A model generated the notes under the pieces. It did not search any database, was not told the origin of the DNA, and saw only the letters and a list, made by a program, of their open reading frames with translations. The translations under genes were made by a program, and so were the position numbers. This document shows, in pieces, positions 47,666-60,025 of a stretch of 64,000 nt of DNA. Source of the stretch: Prosthecobacter sp. SYSU 5D2. Its GTDB lineage: Bacteria; Verrucomicrobiota; Verrucomicrobiia; Verrucomicrobiales; Verrucomicrobiaceae. How positions within the stretch are numbered: the first letter of the stretch is position 1; each line of letters starts with the position of its first letter. The stretch is from the NCBI RefSeq assembly GCF_039655865.1, contig NZ_JBBYXL010000006.1:359985-423984 (forward strand). Direction: 5' to 3'.

Positions 47666-47971
47666 TTATTGGTTGTTCTGCGCGTCAACCTTGGCTTTTT
47701 CAGCATCAGCGGCGGCTTCCACCTTGGCTTTATCAGCGTCTGCCTGGGCCTGCGCGGCTTCCTTGGCGGCTTCGATGTTGGCCTTGTTCACATCCGCAGT
47801 GTTGTCAACTGTGTCCTTCGCAGCGTCTGCAGCGTCTTCCACAGCATCCTTGCGGGTTTCAATGGCTTCTTGGGCGGCATCTTTGCGATCTTCGATGGCT
47901 GCCTTTTCCTTGTTGCAGGACACCGTGAACACGGCAGAGAGGGCGAGGAGGGCGAGAATGGTAGGTTTCAT
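47666..47971 (-). CDS. Ala/Lys/Asp-rich coiled-coil lipoprotein
   Basis: The 101-residue protein has a lipobox (VSC at 17-19, in LSAVFTVSC) and a mature body made of near-repeats of the type AAIEDRKDAAQEAIETRKD and KANIEAAKEAAQAQADADK, forming a continuous helix or coiled coil. Such proteins act as envelope spacers or structural lipoproteins, but function is unproved. It is monocistronic, with a clear terminator downstream. Confidence 0.75.
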   Translation of the reverse strand: MKPTILALLALSAVFTVSCNKEKAAIEDRKDAAQEAIETRKDAVEDAADAAKDTVDNTADVNKANIEAAKEAAQAQADADKAKVEAAADAEKAKVDAQNNQ

Positions 47972-48127
47972 AATATGGATAAGGTTGGTGTATCACCATG
48001 ACAGCCTTGGCATTTGCTGCAGTTGTCGTGGCTCATTCCAGGTTATGGGCCACCGAAAGCCCTGTCAATGAAAGGCAGGTGTCATTGTGCCAACTATATT
48101 TTCAGGCTATCAAACATTCATACATCC

Positions 48128-48161
48128 GGCCTAAAAACAAAAACCGATTGGTGGTTAGGCC
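48128..48161 (-). terminator. Possible terminator of the HerA-like ATPase gene
   Basis: GGCCTAA (48128-48134) pairs with TTAGGCC (48155-48161). On the minus strand the loop side contains TTTTTGTTTTT. It lies 70 bp beyond the ATPase stop. The T-run falls inside rather than after the stem, so this is a weak call. Confidence 0.3.
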
Positions 48162-48231
48162 ATCGGCCGGACGCACTTGCAGTCAGCATCCAGGACCGGC
48201 TTTGAGTTCATCCCATCCCTGTAACGCACTC

Positions 48232-50691
48232 TCAGCTCCAGCCTTTCCGCAATTCATCTCCGGCACGTTCATGCGGCAGCCACAGGATGCCGATGGCAGT
48301 CGCCTGGATCTTGTTCTTTGCTGGGGTCAGCTTCACCGTTTCCAGCACCAGCGTGGCAGGATCATACTGATCACGGATTTGCTGGCTCGCATCCGCCATC
48401 TGTTTTTCCACCTCCGCCATCTCCGCCTCTATTCGTCCCAGTTCCGCTTCGGCCGCAGCCACTTCCTGGCTTTCACGCATCACACGCGAGGCACTGTTGA
48501 CAGTGCTCACCTTGGCCATGGAGGCAATGCCACGCTTGCGGCCAAACAGTGCGCCTAACAAACTGCTGCCAATGGAAACGGCGGTCGAAATTTTGGCACT
48601 CGTTGCCTGGCCTTTCTGGGTGTCCACTTTCGCTTGTGCACGGATGGCTTTGGCCTCCAGAGATTTGAGGACCTTCGCCGTCTTCTCCCGCAGTTCCTCA
48701 ACCGCCTCGTCGCGCAGCTCACGGGCGGTCTGCGTGATGCGAGCCTTGAATTCATCCACCTTTTCCCCGGGGTGGGAATAAGCTTCCAGAAGCGGGCTGA
48801 AACTCACCTCCAGATGATGATTGGCGTAAACCCAGTCCACATAGTCTTTCTTGATGCTGGAATAGGTGCCCGACTTCATGGCAGCTCCAGGCAGGTCAGT
48901 AAATTCGGCCCCTTCTTCGGCTGCCGTGTTCCACTGCCCCACATCCACATCCCGCGGAATCTCCACAAACCTGTCCCACAGCACCCGCTGGTTTTCCACA
49001 TCAATGGGATTCACCAGTGTGACGCTGCTGCGACCAGAAATTTTCCGCCGCGCATCATCAAAATTCACTTCCGCACTCCGCAAGATGGCAGGCACATAAC
49101 ATAGGGTCTCCGCAGCACAGTCTGTGGCCAGGAAGTATTCCGCCGTTCCCTCCGGCAGCCTTGGCTTGATGGTATTGCGGCCCGCCGCAGGTGCGCTGGC
49201 CGCCCCCGGAGGCAGAAAGCCGTCATCATCCCCTGCCCCCACCACGGCAGCCTTGCCCGGGCGCAGCGGATCCATCAGGCATTTCACCTGGTCCCGCGCC
49301 AGCGGACCGCTCAGGTAGCTCATGATCCAGCGCACATGAAAGATGGCAGGGCCGTCCTCATGCACGTTGTTCATCAGGAAGACTCGGTTCCCCAGGCCGG
49401 AGATGGCCGCCTCCAGCGTCTTCCTTTCAAACTGCCCTCCGCTGCTGCTGATGGCTCCTTCCAGCCCGTCCAGCAGCCGCGCCTTGTCGCGCTCCGTCTG
49501 CAGCCTGCCGATCCACCAGGTGCCAATGTTGGCCAGTGCTTTGTAATCGAGGTCCACAGGGTTTTGCGTGGCCAGCAGCAGCCCCAGGCCAAAGGCTCGC
49601 GCCTGCTTCAGCAGGATCATCATCGGCTTTTTGGAAGGCGGCATCGCCGTGGGCGGCAGGAAGCCGTAGATCTCATCCATGTAAAACATCGCCCGCAGGG
49701 AGGTCGTCCCCTGCTGGCTGCGCATCCAGCCTAACAACTGGTTCAACAACAAAGAGACAAAGAACATCCGCTCGCTGTCGCTCAGATGCGCGATGTTGAA
49801 GATGGTGATGCGCGGTTTCCCCTCCGGTGTGTAGTACATGCGCTGGATGTCCAGCGGCTCCCCCTCCAGCCAGGTGGCAAACCCGGGCGAGGCAATCAGG
49901 TTGTTCAGCTTCATGGCCAGCGCCGTGCGCTTGCCCTCCGGGAAAAAGGTCTCCATGTCCACCACCCCGATTTTCCGCATCGGCGGCTGCTGGATGTGGC
50001 GCACCAGATTCTCCAGCGTCACGTTTTCACCTTTCCGCCACGAATGGGCCAGGATGTTGGACAGCAGAATGTGCTCATGCGACTGCACCGGATCCGCCTC
50101 GATGCCCATCAGCCCCAGCAGGGAGGAAACCGTGCTTTCGATGCGGTCTGCCAGCGTTTCCGCATCCTCAATCACGGATGCAGGAGGGCAGTCCAGCGAG
50201 CTGAGGATGGACACCTGCAGCCCGGCGCTGCTGCCTGGCGTGTAGATGGCCATGTCCACGGTTTCTCTCAGTTTGCGGATGCGCTCCACCCCCTGCCCCC
50301 AGTCCGCCAGGCCTTTGGTCCACATCTGCGCCTGTTGCGTGGCAAAATCATCCACACTCACCCCTTTGCGCCGGGCATCATCCGCATTCACCCAGGGGGC
50401 AAACTCCTCCGCGCTCAGATTGGGAAAGGTCAGCAGCGCATTGCCAATGTCACCCTTCGGGTCAATGGCGATGAGCGGAATGCCATCCATGGCCGCCTCT
50501 TCCAGCAGGGCCATGCAGAGGCCTGTTTTCCCAGATCCCGTCATGCCCAGCACCACCCCATGGGTGACCAGATCCTTGGAATCATACATCAGCAGCCCTT
50601 CCTGAAGCTGCTTCGCCCCCAGGTCATAGTCACGCCCAAGGTAAAAGGCACCGGGCTTTTCATACTGGTCAGGTGATGGAATCATGGGCAT
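48232..50691 (-). CDS. HerA-like DUF87 ATPase
   Basis: The 819-residue cytoplasmic P-loop ATPase of the HerA/FtsK superfamily has Walker A GMTGSGKT (49-56), a likely Walker B MFYMDEIYGFLPP near residue 350, and LLLATQNPVDLDYKALANIG as sensor-type motif. The C-terminal part has a coiled-coil (EAEMAEVEKQMADASQQIR). This standalone DUF87 type is widespread and its target is not known. No nuclease, Sir2 or other defence partner is adjacent. The ATG at 50691 or at 50685 could be the start. Confidence 0.85.
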   Translation of the reverse strand: MPMIPSPDQYEKPGAFYLGRDYDLGAKQLQEGLLMYDSKDLVTHGVVLGMTGSGKTGLCMALLEEAAMDGIPLIAIDPKGDIGNALLTFPNLSAEEFAPWVNADDARRKGVSVDDFATQQAQMWTKGLADWGQGVERIRKLRETVDMAIYTPGSSAGLQVSILSSLDCPPASVIEDAETLADRIESTVSSLLGLMGIEADPVQSHEHILLSNILAHSWRKGENVTLENLVRHIQQPPMRKIGVVDMETFFPEGKRTALAMKLNNLIASPGFATWLEGEPLDIQRMYYTPEGKPRITIFNIAHLSDSERMFFVSLLLNQLLGWMRSQQGTTSLRAMFYMDEIYGFLPPTAMPPSKKPMMILLKQARAFGLGLLLATQNPVDLDYKALANIGTWWIGRLQTERDKARLLDGLEGAISSSGGQFERKTLEAAISGLGNRVFLMNNVHEDGPAIFHVRWIMSYLSGPLARDQVKCLMDPLRPGKAAVVGAGDDDGFLPPGAASAPAAGRNTIKPRLPEGTAEYFLATDCAAETLCYVPAILRSAEVNFDDARRKISGRSSVTLVNPIDVENQRVLWDRFVEIPRDVDVGQWNTAAEEGAEFTDLPGAAMKSGTYSSIKKDYVDWVYANHHLEVSFSPLLEAYSHPGEKVDEFKARITQTARELRDEAVEELREKTAKVLKSLEAKAIRAQAKVDTQKGQATSAKISTAVSIGSSLLGALFGRKRGIASMAKVSTVNSASRVMRESQEVAAAEAELGRIEAEMAEVEKQMADASQQIRDQYDPATLVLETVKLTPAKNKIQATAIGILWLPHERAGDELRKGWS

Positions 50692-50796
50692 TATGAGATG
50701 CCCTCATGATAGAGAGTGCGCTTTGAAGACAACAGGAAAATATCACCAGTTCCGGCCCGCTGGATGGCTGTCAGGTTTACCATCCACAGCCGGCCC

Positions 50797-52700
<1,904 letters not shown>

Positions 52701-52704
<4 letters not shown>

Positions 52705-54740
52705 GGTGAAACAGTTGAAGCAGTAGCGGGGCGGATGGCGGAATCAGAAACATTGTGCAGACCGGATTCTGCGTCTTTGCGCGCAGGAATCTCCAGGATG
52801 AAACAGGCGCCTTTGCCAAGGCCTTCGCTTTCCGCCTGCAGTACTCCGCCAAGGTCCTGTGCCAGCAGGCAGGCATGATGCAGGCCGAAACCGTGGCCGT
52901 CCGTTTTTGTCGTAAATCCCTGGGTGAAAATGCTCGTGAGGTGACGCGGGTGAATGCCGCAGCCTGTGTCCTCCACCGAAATACGCACCTTGTCATCCCC
53001 CTGCGGGAGAATCCTCAGCGTCAGCTTGCGCTGGGATGCAGGCAGGTCTTCCATGGCCTGGCAGGCGTTCGCCAGCAGGTTCACCAGAATCTGCAGCAGA
53101 AGACCGCGAGCCGCATAGATCGGTGGCAGGTCTGCAAAGTGCCGCTCCACATGCACCTGCTGGTGCGCAATGTGTACATCCATTTCCAGCCTCAGCGCCT
53201 CCTCCATCACCGTCGCCATGTCCAGCGGCTCCCACAGTGTCCTCACGGTGCTGTGAGACTGCTGTAGCATGATCATGTCCCGGATATGCTCAATGCGCTC
53301 GATCATGTCACTGACCGTCGCGTCCAGGCGGTTTTGTTCATCCCGCAGATATGCGGCAAGATCCACCAGATAGCCCGGCAGCGCCTGGCCGCGCTTGTCG
53401 TTGGTAAAAAAGTCCGGATCATCCGGCAGGTGCTCCTTCAGCAGCACCGTGGCCTGGCACAGCTTGTCCATTCGGGACTTCTTCAGCCGTTCTGCCAGCA
53501 GCTTGGCACCCACGTTGAGGCTGTTGAGCACGTTGCCCACATTATGCAGTACACCTGTGGCGATCTCTGCCATGCCTGCCTGGCGGGAGGCCTCGATCAT
53601 CATCTTATGCATTCCCTGCGCACTGGCCTCATTTTCCCGCTGGGCCGTGATGTCCAGCAAAATACCACGCAGCACTCTCCCGTCCAGCATCAGCTTGGCA
53701 GCCTGACCATATTCGTTCACAAACGCCGTCATCCCGTCCGGCTTCACCACCCTGTATTCGATGTGATATTTTTCCAGATTTTTGACCGCGAGCTTCCAGC
53801 ATTCCACCACGCGGCCACGGTCCTCAGAATGGATCACCTTCTCCAAAAAGCCTCCTTCATCCCCCCACCGCTCCACACCATAGCCCAGATAACCATCAGC
53901 ATTTTGGCTCAAGTACGTAAACCCCCCGCTTCCCGCAGGCCTTTCCCAAACCACACCTTGCACAGAATTCACCATCCCGTCCAGGCTTTCGATATCCTTC
54001 ATCAACGGTTCAATGGCCTTTTCCAGCTCCCTCTGCCGCCGGGCTTCCGAGGTCACCACCAAAAATCCGCCCAGGCACAGGCAGATCACCAGCAGGCCGC
54101 TGAATTCACCCACCACGCGCCATTGCTCACGTTCTCGCGCTGTGTTCCATACTGAAGGAACGAATTCCATCACCAAAACGCCCTGCACAGCGTCCATCTT
54201 ATCCCGCAAGGGCACCACCGCCAGCAGTCCCACGGCAATGCCCGCTCTGCCGCGGTCTTCGCACCAATGCTCCCCACCTGAAAAAGCTTTCAAAATCTTG
54301 TCTTCACAACCTGCTTTGATCATCGGGCGGTCCCCTTCACGGATCAGACCCAAAGTGATTTTCTTCACCTTGCCTTCAGCATTTTTGGTGACCAGGGTTA
54401 CAGTCCTGACCGTCACCGCCTGTCCAACGGTTGACCGGGTTCTCTGGATGACTTTTCGGATCGCCGCCGCGTCCATCTCAGCAATGGCATCAGTGGACCG
54501 CTCCAATGCGTGGGCATAGGTGCGCGTTACCCCCATCCATGACTGCATCAGTCCGTCTGTTAGTGTCTGCGATGATTTGTCAATTTGCTTAACAGCCAGA
54601 AACCCCACCGAGCCCACCACTGCGAAAATGAGCAGATGATGGTGGGTGTTATGATAGCGTTTCTTTAAAAAGCCAAGGCATGCCCCTCCGACAGCCAGTG
54701 TCGTTGCCAAAAAGACTAAAGCAGGGGTGCCCCATTCCAT
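52701..54740 (-). CDS. Membrane sensor histidine kinase with PAS domain
   Basis: The 679-residue protein has two N-terminal membrane helices (about 7-25 and 35-50), a periplasmic or extracytoplasmic region of about 150 residues, a third helix (213-230), and a PAS domain at about 255-365. The dimerisation box contains His399 in GVLHNVGNVLNSLN, a HN-x-GN-type box differing from the classical HE/D form. A HATPase domain with GHGFGLHHACLLAQ follows. It precedes the hybrid kinase with a 4-bp overlap. The signal sensed is unknown. Confidence 0.88.
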
Positions 54741-54892
54741 ATATTACAACAATTATAGCTGCTATGAACATGAAGGCAAAGAAATCATCACTTCTAAACA
54801 AACTTTTTTCATCACCCCCTGATTATTTGACTCAGGTGAGCAATCCGTCAAGGAATGGACTACAAGGATGCGCAGAAAACAGCCTACTAGGA

Positions 54893-57800
54893 TCAATGAA
54901 GATAGAAAAACTCATTCGCATTCAGCAGCACATGACACAAATCTGTCACCGCCTCCCGCTCAGGATCCAACGCTCCCCTGGCAGTGACTGGCGTTGCGCC
55001 TGACTCCCACCGCCAGGCCGTTTTCGCATCGCCCTTCAGCATTTCCGCTGTGATGTCGGCATTCACATCCACCACGCAGGTCGCATCTGTCGCCCCCACC
55101 CAGGCCATCAGCTTGCCACCGTCCAGGCCGCCCTGCCGCATGGCAAAACGCGCGATGGCTCCATGCCACAGACTGTTTTTGTCTTTTTCACGACCGCCTA
55201 CATACAGGCCACGCTCCGCATTCACATACCCGCCACACACCTGGTGAGGTACGGTCACACTCTGCATTGGTGATTTCGGGTCGCTCAGGTCCTTCGCATA
55301 AAATGTGATCGTCCCACCGTGCACCTGGCCTTCCGCAGGCTCGTTGTTAATCGCCGCCGCCACATAATAAGGCGTGTTCAAAGGGATCCGCAGCCCGGAT
55401 GCCACCACTTCGTACATCAGAGTGCCCTGGAAATCATCGCCCGAGAGCTGAACAATCAGATTGTTCGGCTTATATGCGGACTTCTCGCTCGTCACGCCCA
55501 GGGACCAGCCCCGGTCTGACTTGCTGTTGTCCCAGCGGGAGGCAATCGTCCGCACATTCGAACTTGGATAGAGGCTGCTCAAATTGACCACCGCTTCCAG
55601 GGCGAATTCATTTCCCTCAATGCGTCCGGTCTCTTTCACGCGCAGCTTCTCATGGGACGTACCCGGTGTATGTAGCAGCGTCTTTGCCGTCTTTGAGGCC
55701 CCGGAGCTACCGAAAAAACGGCTCGCATCCGCAATCGCAGGCGGCTCCGTCGGCTGGACTGGGATTTCCTTGTTCAACTGCCCCCGCTGCGCCGCCAGAA
55801 AGGCAATTGCATCCTTTTTCTCCGCTGACGTGGCCTTTCGTGTGAATGCCAGGCGGTAGGCGAGGTCCACCAGCTCCGCATCCGTCTTCGGCCCCTGGTT
55901 CAGCAGGTGTGCCGCCATCGCCCGCGCCCGCTCCAGCGGCCAGTCCCCGTTAATCATGAGCAGGCTCTGCGTCGCTGTCGTTGTCGAATCCCGCGTCGGC
56001 AGGCTGCTGAATCCTGGGGGTGCATCCAGGCTCGCCAAAAATTCATCCTGCGTATTGCGGATCTTCTTTGTATAGATGCTCCTCCGGGGTTTGCTCGCCG
56101 GCACGCTCTCACCGCCCATCTCCGGGTCCAGTTCGCCGCTCGCCGCCAGCACCGCATCCCGCGCCTGTTCAGCATCCAGCCGCCGGGGCAGGAAGCGCCA
56201 CAGCAGCAGGTTCTCCGGGTCCGTCGTCAGCTCCTTCGTCGTCGGCGCACGCAGCGCCGTCTGGCGATACGTCGCAGACATCACCATCAGCTTGTGCAGC
56301 GGCTTCAGCTTCCAGCCGCCTTCCACAAACTCCGTCGTCAGCCAGTCCAGCAACTCCGGGTGTGTCGGTTTTTCACCCAGCCGTCCAAAGTCGCTGGGCG
56401 TTGCCACCAGGCCCCGGCCAAAATGATACTGCCACACCCGGTTCACCATCACCCGTGTCGTCAGCGGATTGTCCGCCCGCGTCAGCCAGTCCGCCAGCAC
56501 CGTCCGCCGACCCGTCGTGGCTGATCCCGGCGAGATCTCCGGCAGCTTTGCCTCCTGCGGCTCCAGGATCGTCAGGAAACCCGGATTCACCACTGTCTCC
56601 CCCGTCCGCCGTGCCTTGAATTTCGTGATCCCAGGCGCACCGCCCGTCTCACCAATGATGAACGCTGGCAGCAGCGGCTTCGGCTTCAGCGCGTCAAACT
56701 GCGCCAGCGCCTCCTGGGCCACCTTCAACTGAGACTGCTCAGGCTCCTTGATCTTGTCCGTCTTGAACCGGTACCGCTCAAACTCCGCCTGCCGCCAGGC
56801 CAGCCGCACCACCTGTTCCTCATACGCCGTCCGCTCCACCGCAGGCTTCTTCCACATCGCCACCACTTCAGCCGGAAATTTCTCCATCGCCCGCGTCTGC
56901 GCACCAGCCACCTTTGGCTCAATGATGGCATCAATCACTGCCAGCGGCTCCTTCGCCGCCTCACGCCAGGCCGCCATTTGTTTGTCATAAGCCTTCACTT
57001 CCTCAGGGGTCGCCAGCGGCTTGTCCTCAGGCCACACAATGTTCGAAAAGAACGCCTGCAGCCGGAAATAATCCTGGTGCAAAATCGGGTCAAACTTGTG
57101 GTCATGGCACTGCGCACACTGCACGCTCATCCCCATAAACACATCCGCTGTCACCCCCGTCACCTCATTCATGATGTTCTGCCACTGCGTCTCCGCATCC
57201 CGCTGGTTATACTCATAAATCGAGTGCCTTAAAAACGCCGTCCCAATGCTCACCTTCGGATTCGCCGGGTCCATCTCATCCCCAGCAATCTGCTCCCGCA
57301 CAAACCGGTCATAGGGTTTGTCTTCATTGAACGACTCGATCACATAGTCTCTGTAAGGCCACACATTCGGCCGGTACGCATCCTGCCGGTAACCTTCAGA
57401 TTCCGCATAGCGCGCCAGGTCCAGCCAGTGCTGTCCCCACCGCTCACCATATCTGGGGCTGGCCAGCAGCCGGTCCACCAGCCGCTCATAGGCCGATGCC
57501 GTCCCCTTTTTCACCGGCATTGCCTTCTCGGCACGCACCTCCTCCACAAATGCCGCCACCTCCGCCGGGCTCGGCGGCAGACCATGCAGGTCAAAATACA
57601 CCCGCCGCACCAGCTCCTCCGGTGACGCTTCTGCTGCAGGTGTCAGCCCATTCTCCGCCAGCTTCACCCGCACAAACGCATCAATCGGCGAACTCACTCC
57701 CGCCGCCGCATCGGCTTTCACCGCCGGCACCTGTGGCCGCTTCACCGGCTGAAAGGCCCACCATGCCCGATCCTCCTCCGTAAACTCACCCGGCTTCCGT

Positions 57801-58192
57801 GCCGGTGCCGCCGCCGCCACTTCGGACTCCGGCCAGGGGGCTCCCATCGCGATCCACTGCTTCAGCGCCGCGATCTGCTCTTCCGGCAGTTTCCCATCCG
57901 GCGGCATCTCCAGGTCCCCGTCCTCATACCCCACCGCCCGCATCAGCAGAGATTTCTCCGGTTGGTGCGCCACCAGCGCCGGACCCGTATCTCCCCCCTG
58001 GTTCAGATACGCCAGATTATCCACCCGCAGCCCTCCCTTCTGCTTCTCCTTGCCATGGCAGCTGTAGCACGACTCCGCCAAAATCGGCCGGATCTTGTTC
58101 TCAAAAAATTTCAGCGACTCCGGCTCAATCGCCCAAGCCTGAGCACCCGCCGCCAGCATAAAAGCCCCAAAAAGAGAACGCATTGAAAACAT
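54893..58192 (-). CDS. Secreted PSCyt1-DUF1549-DUF1553 protein with LamG-like domain
   Basis: The 1099-residue exported protein begins with a signal peptide and a planctomycete cytochrome c domain, CYSCH at 42-46 and distal MPPDGKLPEEQ. DUF1549 (PSCyt2), with QCAQCHDHKFDP in the middle, and DUF1553 (PSD1), with NPLTTRVMVNRVWQYHFGRG, follow. The last 220 residues look like a LamG/concanavalin-type sandwich (FALEAVVNLSSLYPSS, GLYVGGREKDKNSLWHGAI). These proteins are thought to act in polysaccharide oxidation or binding in this phylum. The ATG at 58192 follows an AGGTG ribosome-site-like motif; 58183 is the alternative. No DUF1501 partner follows. Confidence 0.9.
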   Translation of the reverse strand: MFSMRSLFGAFMLAAGAQAWAIEPESLKFFENKIRPILAESCYSCHGKEKQKGGLRVDNLAYLNQGGDTGPALVAHQPEKSLLMRAVGYEDGDLEMPPDGKLPEEQIAALKQWIAMGAPWPESEVAAAAPARKPGEFTEEDRAWWAFQPVKRPQVPAVKADAAAGVSSPIDAFVRVKLAENGLTPAAEASPEELVRRVYFDLHGLPPSPAEVAAFVEEVRAEKAMPVKKGTASAYERLVDRLLASPRYGERWGQHWLDLARYAESEGYRQDAYRPNVWPYRDYVIESFNEDKPYDRFVREQIAGDEMDPANPKVSIGTAFLRHSIYEYNQRDAETQWQNIMNEVTGVTADVFMGMSVQCAQCHDHKFDPILHQDYFRLQAFFSNIVWPEDKPLATPEEVKAYDKQMAAWREAAKEPLAVIDAIIEPKVAGAQTRAMEKFPAEVVAMWKKPAVERTAYEEQVVRLAWRQAEFERYRFKTDKIKEPEQSQLKVAQEALAQFDALKPKPLLPAFIIGETGGAPGITKFKARRTGETVVNPGFLTILEPQEAKLPEISPGSATTGRRTVLADWLTRADNPLTTRVMVNRVWQYHFGRGLVATPSDFGRLGEKPTHPELLDWLTTEFVEGGWKLKPLHKLMVMSATYRQTALRAPTTKELTTDPENLLLWRFLPRRLDAEQARDAVLAASGELDPEMGGESVPASKPRRSIYTKKIRNTQDEFLASLDAPPGFSSLPTRDSTTTATQSLLMINGDWPLERARAMAAHLLNQGPKTDAELVDLAYRLAFTRKATSAEKKDAIAFLAAQRGQLNKEIPVQPTEPPAIADASRFFGSSGASKTAKTLLHTPGTSHEKLRVKETGRIEGNEFALEAVVNLSSLYPSSNVRTIASRWDNSKSDRGWSLGVTSEKSAYKPNNLIVQLSGDDFQGTLMYEVVASGLRIPLNTPYYVAAAINNEPAEGQVHGGTITFYAKDLSDPKSPMQSVTVPHQVCGGYVNAERGLYVGGREKDKNSLWHGAIARFAMRQGGLDGGKLMAWVGATDATCVVDVNADITAEMLKGDAKTAWRWESGATPVTARGALDPEREAVTDLCHVLLNANEFFYLH

Positions 58193-58456
58193 AATTACAC
58201 CTATAAGGCCCCCGCCCCCCACTTTTAGACATAAAAAATCAAAAGACACTCCCGTTCTGCCGCCACTTCCAACGCTTATCGCCTTCAGCGCACTGGAGTC
58301 TGGTGCCGCGCGCAGCCAGTTAAATCGCCCTTCCGCAGCCCAAACCCCCGCCAACCCCATTTGTTCACGCCAGCGGGATCATTCGGCAATCGGCATTTTA
58401 TTCCCCTTCCTCTCTCCCCCCAAATCAGAAATCATAAATCCTAATCATAAATGATC

Positions 58457-59563
58457 TCACCTCTCCCTCGGCTCCAGTTCATGATCCGGGTCCCGGCGCT
58501 TTTCATAGACCCGCACCCGGGCCTGTAGCTCCCGTTTCGACCGCCGCTCCACGGTCATCTGCCGCTTCTTGCGGCTGCGCCGCAGTTTTTCGATCTCCTC
58601 ATCCAGCTTCAAAAAGCCTTCCATCCGCCCCGCGTCCAGCTTCCCCTCCACCAGCGCCGCGCGGATCGCACAGCCCGCATCCTTGCCGTGCTTGCAGTCC
58701 CCAAACTTGCACTGCTGTGCCAGCGCCTCAATGTCCGCAAACCCCTCGCGCAAAATCACCTCGTTCGTCCACATCTGCACCTCCTTGATGCCCGGATTGT
58801 CAATCAGCACGCCCCCCCTCGGCAGGATGACCAGCTCCCGCGCCGTCGTGGTGTGCCTCCCCTTCCCCGTCAGTTCATTCACCTCATCAACCCACTGATA
58901 TTCATCACCTAACAATTGATTAAGTACCGACGACTTACCCACCCCGCTGGACCCGATCAGCGTCACTGTCCGCCCCTTCGTCAAATACTGCCGCAGCACC
59001 GCCAGGCTGCGCTTCTTCGTCGCACAGGTGATGTGTACATCCGCCGCCGGATTCAGCGCCCGGATCTCCTCCGCAGCCGCCTCATTGTCCTCCTTATCAT
59101 AGAGGTCGCTCTTGTTCACCAGCACCACCGCCTTCGCCCCGCTACGGGCGATGATGGTAAAATACCGTTCCATCCGCCGCAGGCTGAAGTCCGTCCCTGC
59201 ATCTGTCACCACCACCACCACATCCACATTCGCCGCGATCACCTGCTCCTCCGTGCTCTTCCCCGCCATCTTTCGAGATAGACAGGTCTGTCTAGGCAGC
59301 CTGGCCCGGATCACATGCTCCGCGTCTTCGCCCCCCACCTCCAGCGCCACCCAATCTCCCACCGCCGGCAGTTCAGCATCCGTCTCCGCCTCGTGGTACA
59401 CTTTCCCACACATCACCGCCTCATACTCATCACCATCCCCGGTCAGCGCCCCATATGTGATCTTGTTATCCCGCGTCAACCGCGCCGGCACCCAGCCCGC
59501 CTTGTAAAACGGGCCAAACGCCTCCTCAAAAACCGAATTCCATCCAAGATCACTCAACGTCAT
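58457..59563 (-). CDS. rsgA: Ribosome small subunit-dependent GTPase A
   Basis: The 368-residue circularly permuted GTPase (RsgA/YjeQ) helps late 30S subunit maturation. It has an OB-fold at about 30-100, then the permuted G-motifs: NKSD (G4), GSSGVGKSSVLNQLL (G1), and DNPG (G3). A zinc knuckle (C-x-x-x-x-C-x-H-x5-C; CKFGDCKHGKDAGC) sits near the C-terminus, followed by a basic tail. The ATG at 59563 is preferred over an upstream TTG at 59605, which adds a hydrophobic extension without similarity. Confidence 0.95.
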   Translation of the reverse strand: MTLSDLGWNSVFEEAFGPFYKAGWVPARLTRDNKITYGALTGDGDEYEAVMCGKVYHEAETDAELPAVGDWVALEVGGEDAEHVIRARLPRQTCLSRKMAGKSTEEQVIAANVDVVVVVTDAGTDFSLRRMERYFTIIARSGAKAVVLVNKSDLYDKEDNEAAAEEIRALNPAADVHITCATKKRSLAVLRQYLTKGRTVTLIGSSGVGKSSVLNQLLGDEYQWVDEVNELTGKGRHTTTARELVILPRGGVLIDNPGIKEVQMWTNEVILREGFADIEALAQQCKFGDCKHGKDAGCAIRAALVEGKLDAGRMEGFLKLDEEIEKLRRSRKKRQMTVERRSKRELQARVRVYEKRRDPDHELEPRER

Positions 59564-60025
59564 CCCCCAAAATAGCCGAACAAGCTCAAAGAACAAATCA
59601 ATCAAGGATGCGGAGTTAAGCGGGATGGAGGAGAGTGAGATGCCTGCTCAGGCAACAGCAGGTGGGACAAAGCTCTCGTTTCCTCCGCTTCACCAACCCC
59701 GGGACTTGGTAAGTCCCGCTCCTTGCCCCGCTGTGCATGGGGGCTCACACAGCCGAGATTCTCGCGGGCCGTATTGCTTCTTTAACGTCTTGTCCCCAAA
59801 GAGTAAGCCTGGGAAAATAAACCGCCTGAAATCAGGCCGCTGTCGGCGGGAGATTCGATGAGGAAGTGAGGCCGGTCCATGGGCAGCCAAGTAAGCGAGT
59901 CCAACGTCTCTGTTTTTGACCTCCTCTGCCTTTCAGCTTCATGCTTCTAAGCAGGGTTAGGCCCCATTGAATTCCACACCGTCAATTCCAGTCTCACTCA
60001 TCGCCACGCCCCGCACTTTATCCAC
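59564..60025. other. Long intergenic region with hairpins, no supported gene
   Basis: These 462 bases separate rsgA (-) from the OmpA-domain gene (+). They contain the palindrome TGCCTGCTCAGGCA (59641-59654) and a hairpin GGGACTT-GGT-AAGTCCC (59701-59717). No tRNA fold or strong codon bias was seen. A 66-codon minus-strand frame (59690-59890) exists but has no recognisable start context. Both flanking promoters probably lie here. Confidence 0.5.

Noticed and set aside
48232..50691. HerA-like ATPase as part of a HerA-nuclease or HerA-Sir2 defence system
   Set aside because: There is no nuclease, Sir2 or DUF4297 gene adjacent; neighbours are lipoprotein and sensor kinase genes.
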